Below are positions 47,421-56,811 of a stretch of 64,000 nt of DNA, piece by piece. Below the pieces are notes generated by a model, which saw nothing but the letters and a program-made list of their open reading frames with translations, was not told the DNA's origin and did no database searches. The position numbers and the translations under genes were made by a program. The stretch's first letter is position 1, and every line of letters begins with the position of its first letter. Origin of the DNA: Psychromonas aquimarina ATCC BAA-1526 (GTDB taxonomy: Bacteria; Pseudomonadota; Gammaproteobacteria; Enterobacterales; Psychromonadaceae); assembly GCF_000428725.1 (NCBI RefSeq), contig NZ_AUAM01000010.1, positions 102,772 to 166,771 on the forward strand, in the 5' to 3' direction.

Positions 47421-47580
47421 ACTCCGTCCTTTAGGTCGGGGATATAAGGTATGGATTGCGAAGCAATCCTAATGAGGTGTCTTTTGTTGCTCAATATATT
47501 GGCGAACAATATCAATAGGAGCGCCACCTGTAATGGCTAAGTAATTCTGGCCACTCGTTTTGAAAAAATAAAAAATATTT
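47421..47580 (-). mobile_element. IS200/IS605-family relic: end of tnpA with downstream hairpins
   Basis: On the minus strand, about 37 codons end in YLAITGGAPIDIVRQYIEQQ then KTPH and stop at 47469, matching the C-terminus of IS200-type Y1 transposases. Beyond the stop are hairpins GGATTGC/GCAATCC (47453-47469) and CCGTCC/GGTCGG (47424-47440), typical of IS200/IS605 right ends. The N-terminal part with the HUH motif and tyrosine is missing. Confidence 0.65.
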
Positions 47581-47820
47581 TGTAAGTCGGTTTGTGCCCT
47601 TTTACGAGATAGAAAGGTAAGTCGCTAACGCCACAAGCGAGTTAGAAACTATAAATAAGCGGCCAAATTTACTTAGCCACAACAGTCCTGCGCAAGATTC
47701 ACGTGCTGAAAAAACGGTACTATTGGCTTCTACTAACAATAAAACTTAATTGAAGTATTTGTAATATTCTTGAATAGAACCCATTTCTCCTAAATTAGGG
47801 AATATTTGTGACCGCTATTT

Positions 47821-48072
47821 TCAATCAATTAACGTGTATTTATTTGAAAAATGGTGACAAAGCCATTTATATAAGTTGAAAGCGATCATACTCTTTGCTG
47901 TAGGCAGGCCATTTTCATCTAAAAATGATTCGCCTTTAAAAGTAATAACACCATGTTGTTCTGCAACACTTTGTACCTTAACACCTACGATAAAATCTTC
48001 ATGCTCTGGTAACTGTGCATTTGCTAATACAATTAAGTCAGCACTTTTGATCGCTTGCTTGTCGTTGCTCAT
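47821..48072 (-). CDS. yciN: DUF2498 protein YciN
   Basis: An 83-residue protein matching enterobacterial YciN in length and pattern: acidic N-terminus, EHEDFIVGVKVQSV, GESFLDENGLPTAKSMIAFN, and a C-terminus ending KYTLID. The function of the family is not established. AAGGA lies upstream of the ATG. It stands alone, flanked by an IS relic and an 11-bp inverted repeat. Confidence 0.85.
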   Translation of the reverse strand: MSNDKQAIKSADLIVLANAQLPEHEDFIVGVKVQSVAEQHGVITFKGESFLDENGLPTAKSMIAFNLYKWLCHHFSNKYTLID

Positions 48073-48211
48073 TTGTTAATTCCTTTTCATACTAATTGAG
48101 CAATATATTATCCAGAGTCACGGGTAAATCACAAGTTAAAGGGAATAGATATTATGCAGAATTTTTCCGCTGTGTACTTATCGTAAAAATGTATCACAAC
48201 GGCAACATTTC

Positions 48212-48242
48212 CTATCTCGCAATGTGCCCCTTTGCGAGATAG
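48212..48242. repeat. 11-bp inverted repeat with a half copy beyond yciN
   Basis: CTATCTCGCAA and TTGCGAGATAG are perfect arms around TGTGCCCCT. A similar half (TGTGCCCTTTTACGAGATAG) occurs at 47593-47612 on the other side of yciN. Confidence 0.55.
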
Positions 48243-48390
48243 AAGACCAACTAGTTTTGCTCTTACTCGGACTTGCAAATCTAAAGCTTTACGGCCAAAG
48301 AACAATCACCAAAACAACCGGCTAGTGCGGCTTGCTCCCAGCAAATATTAGTACCCCAAAAACACTATTTAAAGGATTTACAAACGCTGC

Positions 48391-49107
48391 TTATTCACTC
48401 GCTAATAACTCTACGACCAAAGCAGGAACTTCGACACTTGCTTTCCCATAACGTTTTTCTTCAAATTGATTTTCCGCCGCGCTAGGCTCTAAATTAATTT
48501 CTAACGTGTGCGCTCCATACATCTTAGCAGCCTGTACAAAACCAGCAGCAGGATACACGTTGCCAGAAGTACCGATAGCAACAAACAAATCAGCTTTTTC
48601 AATAGCTAATTCAATGACATCCATTTTAAGAGGGGTTTCGCCAAACCAAACAATGTGCGGGCGTAATTGCGCGGGTGTTTTACAGCAACTACACAAATCC
48701 CCCGTGACAATGTCACCTTTATGTTCCACAACCTCTTCCGAAGCACTGCAGCGAGCTTTTAGTAACTCTCCGTGCATATGAATGACATTGGTATTACCGC
48801 CCCTTTCATGCAGGTCATCAATGTTTTGCGTGATGATAGTCAGGCTGCCGGAAAATCTGGCTTCTAACTCGCCAAGCGCCAAATGTGCAGCATTGGGCTG
48901 GATGGTTATTTCCTGTAGTTTGCTGCGCCTTTGATTATAAAAATCTTGCACAAAATCAGGATCCGCAGCGAAACCTTCAGGAGTAGCCACATCTTCTACA
49001 CGACAATTTTCCCAAAGCCCGTCTACGGCTCGAAATGTTTGAATACCTGACTCAGCTGAAATGCCAGCACCAGTTAGGATCACGATGTTTGTATAGGGAG
49101 ATGTCAT
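48391..49107 (-). CDS. cobB: NAD-dependent protein deacylase (sirtuin)
   Basis: A 238-residue class III sirtuin. It has the NAD-binding [29 protein letters not shown], catalytic His in [13 protein letters not shown], zinc cysteines (ARC ... CSCC, only partly canonical), HIVWFGE and [16 protein letters not shown]. It removes acetyl or succinyl groups from lysines in the cytosol. The Tyr/Arg pair of desuccinylases may correspond to the Y and R near [14 protein letters not shown] 49107 (MTSPYTN) is preferred over 49143 by homology and an AGAGAA upstream. Confidence 0.9.
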   Translation of the reverse strand: MTSPYTNIVILTGAGISAESGIQTFRAVDGLWENCRVEDVATPEGFAADPDFVQDFYNQRRSKLQEITIQPNAAHLALGELEARFSGSLTIITQNIDDLHERGGNTNVIHMHGELLKARCSASEEVVEHKGDIVTGDLCSCCKTPAQLRPHIVWFGETPLKMDVIELAIEKADLFVAIGTSGNVYPAAGFVQAAKMYGAHTLEINLEPSAAENQFEEKRYGKASVEVPALVVELLASE

Positions 49108-49438
49108 AATAATTTCTCTTAGGCTAACTGTTAAAAATAGCACTTATTTTGTTGCGGCACAGAGATTACGGTCATTCGTTTAGTGCGATTCGTGTATCAC
49201 CTCATTCATGGCACAGAAATCGTCGGCCTAGCCAATACTGACCATGAATAATAATTGAACTACATCCCAATTTTCGCAAAAAACAATGCCACGCTAAACC
49301 TCAATCTAAACACAAATTTTCAATAATTGTCCAGAAGAAAGATTGAGTATGGGGCCATGATTTCGGGGGCGTATTAGCATCTGACAGGTACATAGACCAA
49401 GAAAAATAATGGGTAAAGCTGTGGAAAAACCCCTGAAA

Positions 49439-49489
49439 AATACTATATATAGTATTGCACAACAAATTATCACGCTATATATAGTGCTT
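49439..49489 (+). promoter_or_regulatory. Pair of NrdR boxes upstream of nrdJ
   Basis: Two palindromes share the core CTATATATAG: ATACTATATATAGTAT at 49440-49455 and ACGCTATATATAGTGC at 49472-49487. The core centres are 32 bp apart, about three helical turns, the spacing typical of tandem NrdR sites. They lie 75-125 nt before the nrdJa start, implying repression by NrdR when dATP is abundant. Confidence 0.85.
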
Positions 49490-49562
49490 GAATCTATTTA
49501 ACATTTTAAGTTAGAGTGCCATACTTCTTCCCGGACAAATCAACATGATAAGGGTGTAACCC

Positions 49563-51713
49563 ATGGAAAAAACCGCCAATGCCACAGCCTCACAACCGAA
49601 TCCGGTTTGTGCAATTCCACTGCAATCCACATCCCTGGATATCTGGGAAAGCAAATACTGCTTGAAGACTAAAGATGGTAAAGCCGTCGATAAAACCATT
49701 GATGATACTTATCAAAGAGTCGCCAAAGCCCTCGCTGAATCAGAGTCAGATTCGAAAAAATGGCAAAAGGAGTTTCTTTGGGCATTACGTCACGGAGCCA
49801 TTCCAGCAGGACGTATCATATCCAATGCAGGAGCCTTTGAGCATAAGCCTGCCACATCCACCATTAATTGTACCGTTTCAGGCACCATATCAGACTCCAT
49901 GGATGATATTTTAAGCAAGGTGCATGAAGCAGGGTTAACACTCAAAGCCGGTTGTGGTATCGGCTACGATTTTTCTACCCTTCGTCCGCGGGGAGCCTTT
50001 GTTTCCGGCGCAGGAGCTTACACTTCCGGACCGTTGTCATTTATGGATATCTACGACAAAATGTGCTTTACCGTTTCGTCAGCCGGCGGCCGCCGCGGGG
50101 CGCAGATGGGAACCATGGATGTCCGTCACCCCGATATCATTGAATTTATTCAGGCCAAACGCGAAGACGGCCGCTTGCGCCAATTCAATCTATCATTGCT
50201 GATCACAGAAGATTTCATCGAAGCAGTTAAACAAGACGGCGACTGGCAGTTATTGTTCCCCATCCTTGAAAAAGAGATTATCGAGGACAATCTGAGCATC
50301 GATGATAGATCGATCATTAAATGGTGTGACTGGCCCATTAAAGACGGCTTTGTTTGTAATGATCGCGATGAAGTAGCCTGCAGGATCTACAAGACGCTGC
50401 CAGCCCGCCGACTGTGGGAGGTCATCATGGCATCAACTTATGACTATGCCGAGCCGGGTTTTATTCTGATCGATAAAGTCAACCAGATGAACAATAACTG
50501 GTTTTGCGAAAATATCCGCGCAACCAACCCTTGCGGAGAACAGCCACTGCCGCCCTATGGAGCCTGCCTGCTAGGTTCGGTCAACTTAACGTGTTTTATT
50601 AAGAACCCCTTTACCGACAAGGCTAGTTTTGACTGGGAGGGTTATAAACGCTTGATCGCTGTCTTTACACGCATGCTCGACAATGTAATAGAGATCAACC
50701 AGTTACCCCTAGAGCAGCAGCGTTATGAGATTGCCCATAAACGCCGTCACGGCATGGGTTTCTTAGGCTTAGGCTCAACCCTGACCATGCTGGGTATTAA
50801 ATATGGTAGTACTGCTTCAGTCGCCTTTACCGAAGAGGTTTCTCAGGTCATGGCTGTTGAGGGCTGGCGTGAAGGACTGAATTTGGCCCGGGAGAAAGGC
50901 CCTGCCCCCATCATGGAAGAGGACTTTCAAGTCACAGCTGAAATGCTGCGCCGTCAACCTCAGTTGGCCAAAGATGGATTTAAAGTAGGCGATAAGCTCA
51001 AAGGTAAGGTTCTACACAGCCGTTATAGCCGTTATATGCAGCGGCTGGCCGAAGTAGAGCCAGAGCTGGTAACCCTGCTTATTGAGCATGGGGCACGCTT
51101 TACCCATCATAGCTCCATCGCCCCGACAGGAACCATCTCTTTATCACTGGGCAATAATGCCAGCAATGGTATCGAGCCTAGCTTTGCCCACCACTATAGC
51201 CGTAACGTCATTCGTGAAGGTAAAAAGACCAAAGAAAATGTCGAAGTCTATAGCTATGAGCTCCTCGCTTATCGGGCATTAATCAATCAGGATGCGATCC
51301 CCTGTTCCGATGATCCTGCTCAGCAGCTGCCTGACTACTTTATCACAGCCGACGATATCACCCCTGCGCAGCATGTTGATGTCCAGTCTGCGGCACAACG
51401 TTGGATTGACTCCTCGATCTCCAAGACAGCGAATGTCCCAACGGACTTCCCCTATGATGAATTTAAAGAAATCTATATGTACGCCTATGACAAAGGTCTG
51501 AAAGGCTGCACCACATTCCGCTTTAATCCAGAAGCCTTCCAAGGTGTATTGGTGAAAGAGCAAGATCTAGAAAATACCACTTACGAATTTACCTTAGAAG
51601 ACGGCTCTAAAATCGAAGTGAAAGGTAATGAAGAAGTTGAATATGACGGCGAAACGCATACAGCTGCAAACCTGTATGATGCGCTTAAAGAAGGTTATTA
51701 CGGTAAGTTCTAA
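49563..51713 (+). CDS. nrdJa: Adenosylcobalamin-dependent ribonucleotide reductase, catalytic part (NrdJa)
   Basis: A 716-residue class II reductase that makes deoxyribonucleotides with adenosylcobalamin, independent of oxygen. The active-site loop ATNPCGEQPLPPYGACLLGS carries the radical Cys and Glu; INCTVSGT supplies the paired Cys and APTGTISL is the conserved loop. No N-terminal ATP-cone is seen. The chain ends with an EYDGETHTAANLYDALKEG segment and lacks the C-terminal Zn-ribbon, which is encoded by the next gene. The split resembles NrdJa/NrdJb of Pseudomonas. Two NrdR boxes precede it. Confidence 0.92.
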   Translation: MEKTANATASQPNPVCAIPLQSTSLDIWESKYCLKTKDGKAVDKTIDDTYQRVAKALAESESDSKKWQKEFLWALRHGAIPAGRIISNAGAFEHKPATSTINCTVSGTISDSMDDILSKVHEAGLTLKAGCGIGYDFSTLRPRGAFVSGAGAYTSGPLSFMDIYDKMCFTVSSAGGRRGAQMGTMDVRHPDIIEFIQAKREDGRLRQFNLSLLITEDFIEAVKQDGDWQLLFPILEKEIIEDNLSIDDRSIIKWCDWPIKDGFVCNDRDEVACRIYKTLPARRLWEVIMASTYDYAEPGFILIDKVNQMNNNWFCENIRATNPCGEQPLPPYGACLLGSVNLTCFIKNPFTDKASFDWEGYKRLIAVFTRMLDNVIEINQLPLEQQRYEIAHKRRHGMGFLGLGSTLTMLGIKYGSTASVAFTEEVSQVMAVEGWREGLNLAREKGPAPIMEEDFQVTAEMLRRQPQLAKDGFKVGDKLKGKVLHSRYSRYMQRLAEVEPELVTLLIEHGARFTHHSSIAPTGTISLSLGNNASNGIEPSFAHHYSRNVIREGKKTKENVEVYSYELLAYRALINQDAIPCSDDPAQQLPDYFITADDITPAQHVDVQSAAQRWIDSSISKTANVPTDFPYDEFKEIYMYAYDKGLKGCTTFRFNPEAFQGVLVKEQDLENTTYEFTLEDGSKIEVKGNEEVEYDGETHTAANLYDALKEGYYGKF

Positions 51714-51790
51714 GGTAAATTCTGAACCCTCAATATTCAACCGTTGAGTTGGCTAAGACAGCATAAAGGTTAAAGTAAAAGGACAAAATT

Positions 51791-52474
51791 ATGGTTACAA
51801 AAATTTCAGGTAACATTGTTGGTTACCGGGTACAAAACGAAGAAGAACAGGCACAGCAAGAGCAGCAAAAGGCACTTGATTCAAATATCGTGCATATGCA
51901 TGAATTGGTAGAGCGCCCGGAACAACTACTGGGTTCAACCTACAAGCTGAAAACACCAGAGCATATTTCTGAGCACTCCCTGTTTATCACGATCAACGAC
52001 ATCGTATTAAACCCAGGTACAGAGCATGAATTACGTCGTCCATTTGAGATATTTATCAACTCAAAAAGCCTCGATCACTACCAATGGATTGTAGCACTGA
52101 CCCGCATTATGTCTGCGGTATTCCGTAAAGGCGGCGATGTGGCTTTTATTGTTGAAGAGCTTCGCTCTGTATTTGATCCAAAAGGTGGTTTTTGGGATCA
52201 AGGCAAATACGTACCGTCATTGATCGCCAGTATTGGAGATGTGATTGAACGCCACTTGATTCAAATTGGCTTATTAAAAATCGATGGCTTAGATGAGCAT
52301 CAGCAAGCCTTGGTTGATGCTAAAAAACAAGAGCTAGCAAGGGCAGATAGTGCAGAGCAAAGTGGTAGTTTTCCACCTTCAGCCCAACTATGCAATAAAT
52401 GCAGCCGCAAAGCCGCAATTATGAAAGACGGGTGTTTGACGTGTTTGAATTGTGGGGATAGTAAGTGCGGCTAA
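51791..52474 (+). CDS. nrdJb: NrdJb: C-terminal/redox subunit of the split class II ribonucleotide reductase
   Basis: A 227-residue protein corresponding to the C-terminal part of long NrdJ chains. A TSCPD-like middle (FITINDIVLNPGTEHELRRP, SAVFRKGGDVAFIVEELRS) precedes a cysteine-rich end with CNKCSRKAAIMKDGCLTCLN and a final GDSKCG. The zinc ribbon and terminal Cys pair re-reduce the active site. It lies 77 nt after nrdJa with AAAGGA upstream and is required with it for activity in known split systems. Confidence 0.88.
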   Translation: MVTKISGNIVGYRVQNEEEQAQQEQQKALDSNIVHMHELVERPEQLLGSTYKLKTPEHISEHSLFITINDIVLNPGTEHELRRPFEIFINSKSLDHYQWIVALTRIMSAVFRKGGDVAFIVEELRSVFDPKGGFWDQGKYVPSLIASIGDVIERHLIQIGLLKIDGLDEHQQALVDAKKQELARADSAEQSGSFPPSAQLCNKCSRKAAIMKDGCLTCLNCGDSKCG

Positions 52475-52719
52475 CATTTTGTTACTTTGAACGGAATATT
52501 TTATCTCACTACTGTTAAGCCTAAAATCTATGGATAATAGGTTTTTCAGAGTAATTTCACATGCAGCGATAATTCAACCTAATCCATTAAGCTCATGTTT
52601 TTAGGGGATTTACTAAGTATGTAAAATGTATTCAGTCATCCAAAGCCCCGAAAACACTGGGGCATCCCTTAATGCAGTGCCATTCAGACATGCCCCCTCT
52701 TTAAACTTTTGGAGGCACC

Positions 52720-52833
52720 ATGAATACTCATTTAGAGATGAATCAATATCGTGCGTTTGCTGGTCTTGAATGGGTAAAAAAATACTTTTCTCAGCCTATT
52801 ATTTGTTTCACCCGCCTCGCTCAAAATGCGTGA
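52720..52833 (+). CDS. Possible small ORF, 37 residues
   Basis: ATG 52720 follows a strong GGAGG (52711-52715, 4 nt spacing) and opens a 37-codon frame (MNTHLEMNQYRAFAGLEWVK ... ending TRLAQNA). A CGCCTC/GAGGCG inverted repeat overlaps the stop. I recognise no family. It may be a small protein or the front of a decayed gene; the rest of the 440-base gap after nrdJb shows nothing clear. Confidence 0.3.
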   Translation: MNTHLEMNQYRAFAGLEWVKKYFSQPIICFTRLAQNA

Positions 52834-52912
52834 GGCGAACAAAATTTAAACTGCAAAGCTCAACAGATCCTAGTGTCATCGGCAGGTTATCGTACAAATG
52901 CTGGTGCCGTTA

Positions 52913-53797
52913 TTAAGCTGCTAATACCCGCCAGTCGCCATGATAAACATTGAAACTGTCGGTTTTGGTAAAGCCGATTAAGGTGACATTGAATTTTTTA
53001 GCCGCCTTGACAGCAAGGGCAGAAGGAGCGCCAACTGCAACTATTATATGAATATTGGCCATGATCGCTTTTTGTACTAATTCAAAACTAATACGCCCGC
53101 TCAGCACCAGTATCATTTCTTCATTGCTAGTTTCCGTTAAACAGTTCATACCAATGACTTTATCAACGGCATTATGGCGTCCGATATCTTCAGCGGCTGC
53201 GAGAAACTGATCAGCAGAATATAAACCAGCAGCATGTGAGCCGCCCGTTTGGGAGAAAATAGTTTGATGCTGTCGTAACAGCTCAGGTAGCTGGAAAATA
53301 TTTTGCCTATTAATTGTTGTTTTATTTTCAGTCGATACCGGGGCTTTGAGCTGCAGTGCGTTTAACGACGTTTTACCACAAATACCACAACTTGAATGAC
53401 TGGTAAACTGGCGCTCAATAGCTCGCCAATTCGGCTGTACATGCTTTGCTAAGACGACACATACCGCGTTGCCTTGATGCTGCTGTGTATTAAATTCACA
53501 ACCTGTAATATCATTTTTTTCGTTTATGATACCTTCACATAATAAAAAACCATGAATCAATTCACGATCATGACCAGGGGTACGCATCGTAATTGAAAGT
53601 GTATTTGTCTGGTACTGTTCACTTGCTAAGTCATAATAAGACAAACTGATCTGCAGCGGCTCCTCTACAACGATAATGTCTTCTTTAAGTTTCTTATTCC
53701 ATTGCTCTTTCTGCAGTTCTGCTGACTGACATTGATAATGCTGTTTAGGCATCACCTTTACTGCGAGAGGATTATCACTCTCTTTTTTGTAGTGCAT
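52913..53797 (-). CDS. fdhD: Formate dehydrogenase sulfurtransferase accessory protein
   Basis: A 294-residue FdhD protein that passes sulfur to the molybdenum cofactor before its insertion into formate dehydrogenase. The motif SHSSCGICGKTSLNALQL contains the two sulfur-carrying cysteines; GGSHAAGLY, EDIGRHNAVDKVIG and LSGRISFELVQKA are also conserved. It lies downstream of the fdh operon on the same strand, separated by a strong hairpin, so it may have its own promoter or depend on read-through. Confidence 0.93.
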   Translation of the reverse strand: MHYKKESDNPLAVKVMPKQHYQCQSAELQKEQWNKKLKEDIIVVEEPLQISLSYYDLASEQYQTNTLSITMRTPGHDRELIHGFLLCEGIINEKNDITGCEFNTQQHQGNAVCVVLAKHVQPNWRAIERQFTSHSSCGICGKTSLNALQLKAPVSTENKTTINRQNIFQLPELLRQHQTIFSQTGGSHAAGLYSADQFLAAAEDIGRHNAVDKVIGMNCLTETSNEEMILVLSGRISFELVQKAIMANIHIIVAVGAPSALAVKAAKKFNVTLIGFTKTDSFNVYHGDWRVLAA

Positions 53798-53880
53798 TCA
53801 TTACTCTTTTTAATAAAGTGTGTCAGGACAAATTATCCGTTTTATTTTCCGCGTTTTGATAACTCATTAGTAGATTGAAA

Positions 53881-53926
53881 GCAGACTGTTTTTATCGAAG
53901 ATATTCTTTAAATAAAAACAGTCTGC
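53881..53926 (-). terminator. Strong hairpin terminator after the fdh operon
   Basis: Perfect 15-bp arms GCAGACTGTTTTTAT and ATAAAAACAGTCTGC with a 16-nt loop lie just beyond the fdhA stop. The stem has its own T/A tract, suitable for termination in either direction. Confidence 0.7.
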
Positions 53927-53935
53927 GTTATTCAA

Positions 53936-56809
53936 TTACTCAAGCGATTCCTCAAGAGCAGCTTCAAAAAAATTTTTCTGCTTTTCTATCTGTTCGTTTC
54001 GAGAAACCTGCCACTCTGACAAAGCGTCAGTCGCTGCAATTTTAACCGCAGTAACCTTAAACTCAGGGCATTTAGTCGCTTTATCTTTATCCCAGCCCTG
54101 TATGGCATTGATGGCCGTATCAGGGTGATGGAAAGAGGTAAACAGAGTCCCCGTTTTCACTTTCTTAGAAAGGCGAACCGGAATGGTGATCTCATTAGTT
54201 CGACTTGTTAAGCTCACCAGATCGCCGCTTTTCAAAGATAGCGGCTCAGCATCACCTGGATGAATTAACAACTCATCTTTATCATGCCATTCACTGTTTT
54301 TCGTTCTCCGTGTCTGCGTCCCTACATTGTAATGTACCAAAACACGGCCTGTAATTAATGTAAAAGGAAAGTCGACATCAGCAGCCGAACTTGTTTCCTG
54401 ATAATCACATATCTGCAGTGCACCACCGCCTTTTCTGATAATTTTATCTTGATGCAGAATAGGAGAGCCGTTCGGGTTGGCTTTATTACAAGGCCATTGC
54501 ACGCCGCCAAGCTGGTCTATTTTATCGTAGCTAACCTCACTAATACCATCCCATAGACCTTTCATCTCATCCAAAATCTCTTCTGAAGAGTTGTAGTGCA
54601 TATCGTAGCCCATCGCAGCTGCAACTTTAGAGATAATTTCCCACTCCTGCAGCTCAACTTTAGGTTTTAATGCTTTTCTTACGCGGTTAAGTCGTCTTTC
54701 TGCATTAATAAATATCCCATCCTTCTCTAGGAAAGAGCAGCCAGGTAAAAATACATGCGCAAAAGCAGATGTTTCATTTAAAAACAGATCTAATTGAACA
54801 ACGAAATCCATTTTAGATAACGCTTTAGCAATACGCGGTAAGTCTGGCTCAGACTGCATGATCTCTTCACCTTGAATGAAGAAGCCTTTAAACTTATCTT
54901 GCAGTGCACTATCAATCATCTCGGGCATTTTCTGCCCCGCTTTCGTGCTCTGCTTAACACCCCATGCTTTGCTGTATTTGTCTGCAACTTTTTGACTTGT
55001 CACATCTTCATAACCAATAGTGGAGTGAGGGTAAGCCCCTACATCACAAGCACCTTGTACGTTATTTTGACCACGTAAAGGATTTACCCCAGTGCCGTTA
55101 CGCCCTAGGTTTCCAGTTAACATAGCAAGATTAGCAAGCGTCATTACACCATCAGAACCCTGCGCGTGTTCGGTGACACCTAAACCATAAAAGATGGAGC
55201 TTCTATCGCTAGAAGCATAAATATTGGCAGCTTTAACAATTTCGTAGCTTGAAACCCCTGCAATTTCTGCAACATACTCTGGGCTGTGTTGCTCCTGTTT
55301 AATAAACTCCATATATTTTTGTACATGTGTTTTATCCAAGTGCTCCTTAATATACTTTTTATTAACAAGGTTTTGGGTCACCAAAACATGCGCAATAGAG
55401 TTTAATACAGCTACATTTGTACCCGGCTTTATTTGTAAATGAACATCAGCTTTAATGAGTGGAGAGTTAACCAGTTCTGTCTCCATTGGATCAATCACAA
55501 CTGTTTTGACACTATTAACACGCATACGTTTTTTCAAACGCGCACCAACAACAGGATGAGCATTGGTTGGATTTGCACCAACAATTAAAAACACATCAAC
55601 ATGTTCAATACTATCAAAATCTTGTGTACCTGAACTTGTACCCAGTGTCTGCTCTAAACCGTAACCCGTAGGTGAGTGACACCGTCTTGCACAGTTATCA
55701 ACATTATTATTAGCAAACGCAGTTCTATTGAGCTTTTGAAGGGCATACACCTCTTCGATGGTACAACGGGAAGACGCTAATGAGCCAAGTGCTTCATTGC
55801 CATACTCACCTTTAATTTTATTAAAACCTTTGGCAATAAATTCAAATGCTTCATCAAAGCTCACTTTTTTCCACGGATCATTGATGCTCTCACGGATTAA
55901 CGGTTCTGTAATTCTCTCTTTATGGGAAACGTAATCATAAGCAAAGCGGCCTTTAACACAGAGATGATTCTTGTTTGCAGGTGTATTGCCGTTAGGTGTA
56001 ATTCGAACCACCTCGTCCATTTTAGTTTCAACCACTAAACCACAGCCAGTACCACAATAGGCACAGGTCGTTGCAACTTTGTTTGAAGGCAAGCCCATGT
56101 TAACCATGCTTTTTTCATTTAATGAAGCGGTAGGACAAACCTCAACACACTTACCACATGAAACACAGATAGAGTTTTTAAAATCAAACAGGCCCGGACA
56201 AACTTCAGAATGAAGTCCTCTATGCTTAACGGTTAATGCAAAGGTACCTTGTGTTTCGATACACACCCTTACACATTTATAACAGCTGATACATTTGCTG
56301 CTTTCATAGTCAAAATAAGGTGCTGATTTATCAATAACTGGTTTATGGGGTTTACGCTCTTCCACTAAAAAGCGCGAGCCCCTCACACCATGCTGGGCAC
56401 ACAGTGTCTGTAAATCACAGTCACCATTTGCTGAGCAAACTAAACACTCTAAGGGATGCTCAGAGATATACAGATCCAGTAAGTTCTTTCTCAGCTTAAA
56501 CAGCTCTTTACTCTCCGTTGTAACAACCAGTCCCTCTGCAACAAGTGCAGTACAAGAAGGAGTGGTTCTTGCACCTTCAATTTCAACAATACATAGCCTG
56601 CAGCCGCCAATCGGTTTGAGACTATCAGTTGCACAAAGTCTTGGTATATTAATGCCTGCTTTTAAAGCGGCGCGCATCACAGACTCACCTTCAAAGGCGG
56701 TAACAGTTTGACCATCGATAGTTAAGGTAACCTCTTTTTTAGAGTCAACCGCCGGCGTGCCGTAATCACATTTAACATTGATGATATTTTTTGCGTTGGT
56801 TAGCTGCAT
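53936..56809 (-). CDS. fdhA: NAD-type formate dehydrogenase, catalytic alpha subunit
   Basis: A 957-residue molybdo-enzyme. The N-terminus has a 2Fe-2S ferredoxin domain (CATDSLKPIGGCRLC), a His-Cys cluster (LECLVCSANGDCDLQTLC) and two 4Fe-4S motifs (CISCYKCVRVC, CVSCGKCVEVC). The MopB core opens with TCAYCGTGCG, and the metal ligand is a cysteine in CARRCHSPTGYG (Cys not Sec), with the conserved His and the molybdopterin-binding C-terminal domain (GTLFTSFHHPD). It oxidises formate in the cytosol and passes electrons to the NuoE/NuoF-like subunits for NAD reduction, or runs in reverse. It is last of three genes. Confidence 0.9.
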   Translation of the reverse strand: MQLTNAKNIINVKCDYGTPAVDSKKEVTLTIDGQTVTAFEGESVMRAALKAGINIPRLCATDSLKPIGGCRLCIVEIEGARTTPSCTALVAEGLVVTTESKELFKLRKNLLDLYISEHPLECLVCSANGDCDLQTLCAQHGVRGSRFLVEERKPHKPVIDKSAPYFDYESSKCISCYKCVRVCIETQGTFALTVKHRGLHSEVCPGLFDFKNSICVSCGKCVEVCPTASLNEKSMVNMGLPSNKVATTCAYCGTGCGLVVETKMDEVVRITPNGNTPANKNHLCVKGRFAYDYVSHKERITEPLIRESINDPWKKVSFDEAFEFIAKGFNKIKGEYGNEALGSLASSRCTIEEVYALQKLNRTAFANNNVDNCARRCHSPTGYGLEQTLGTSSGTQDFDSIEHVDVFLIVGANPTNAHPVVGARLKKRMRVNSVKTVVIDPMETELVNSPLIKADVHLQIKPGTNVAVLNSIAHVLVTQNLVNKKYIKEHLDKTHVQKYMEFIKQEQHSPEYVAEIAGVSSYEIVKAANIYASSDRSSIFYGLGVTEHAQGSDGVMTLANLAMLTGNLGRNGTGVNPLRGQNNVQGACDVGAYPHSTIGYEDVTSQKVADKYSKAWGVKQSTKAGQKMPEMIDSALQDKFKGFFIQGEEIMQSEPDLPRIAKALSKMDFVVQLDLFLNETSAFAHVFLPGCSFLEKDGIFINAERRLNRVRKALKPKVELQEWEIISKVAAAMGYDMHYNSSEEILDEMKGLWDGISEVSYDKIDQLGGVQWPCNKANPNGSPILHQDKIIRKGGGALQICDYQETSSAADVDFPFTLITGRVLVHYNVGTQTRRTKNSEWHDKDELLIHPGDAEPLSLKSGDLVSLTSRTNEITIPVRLSKKVKTGTLFTSFHHPDTAINAIQGWDKDKATKCPEFKVTAVKIAATDALSEWQVSRNEQIEKQKNFFEAALEESLE

Positions 56810-56811
56810 AA

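Noticed and set aside
47626..47652. CGCTAAC ... GTTAG considered as an integron attC site
   Set aside because: The core sites do not fit the RYYYAAC/GTTRRRY pattern and there is no integrase or cassette series.
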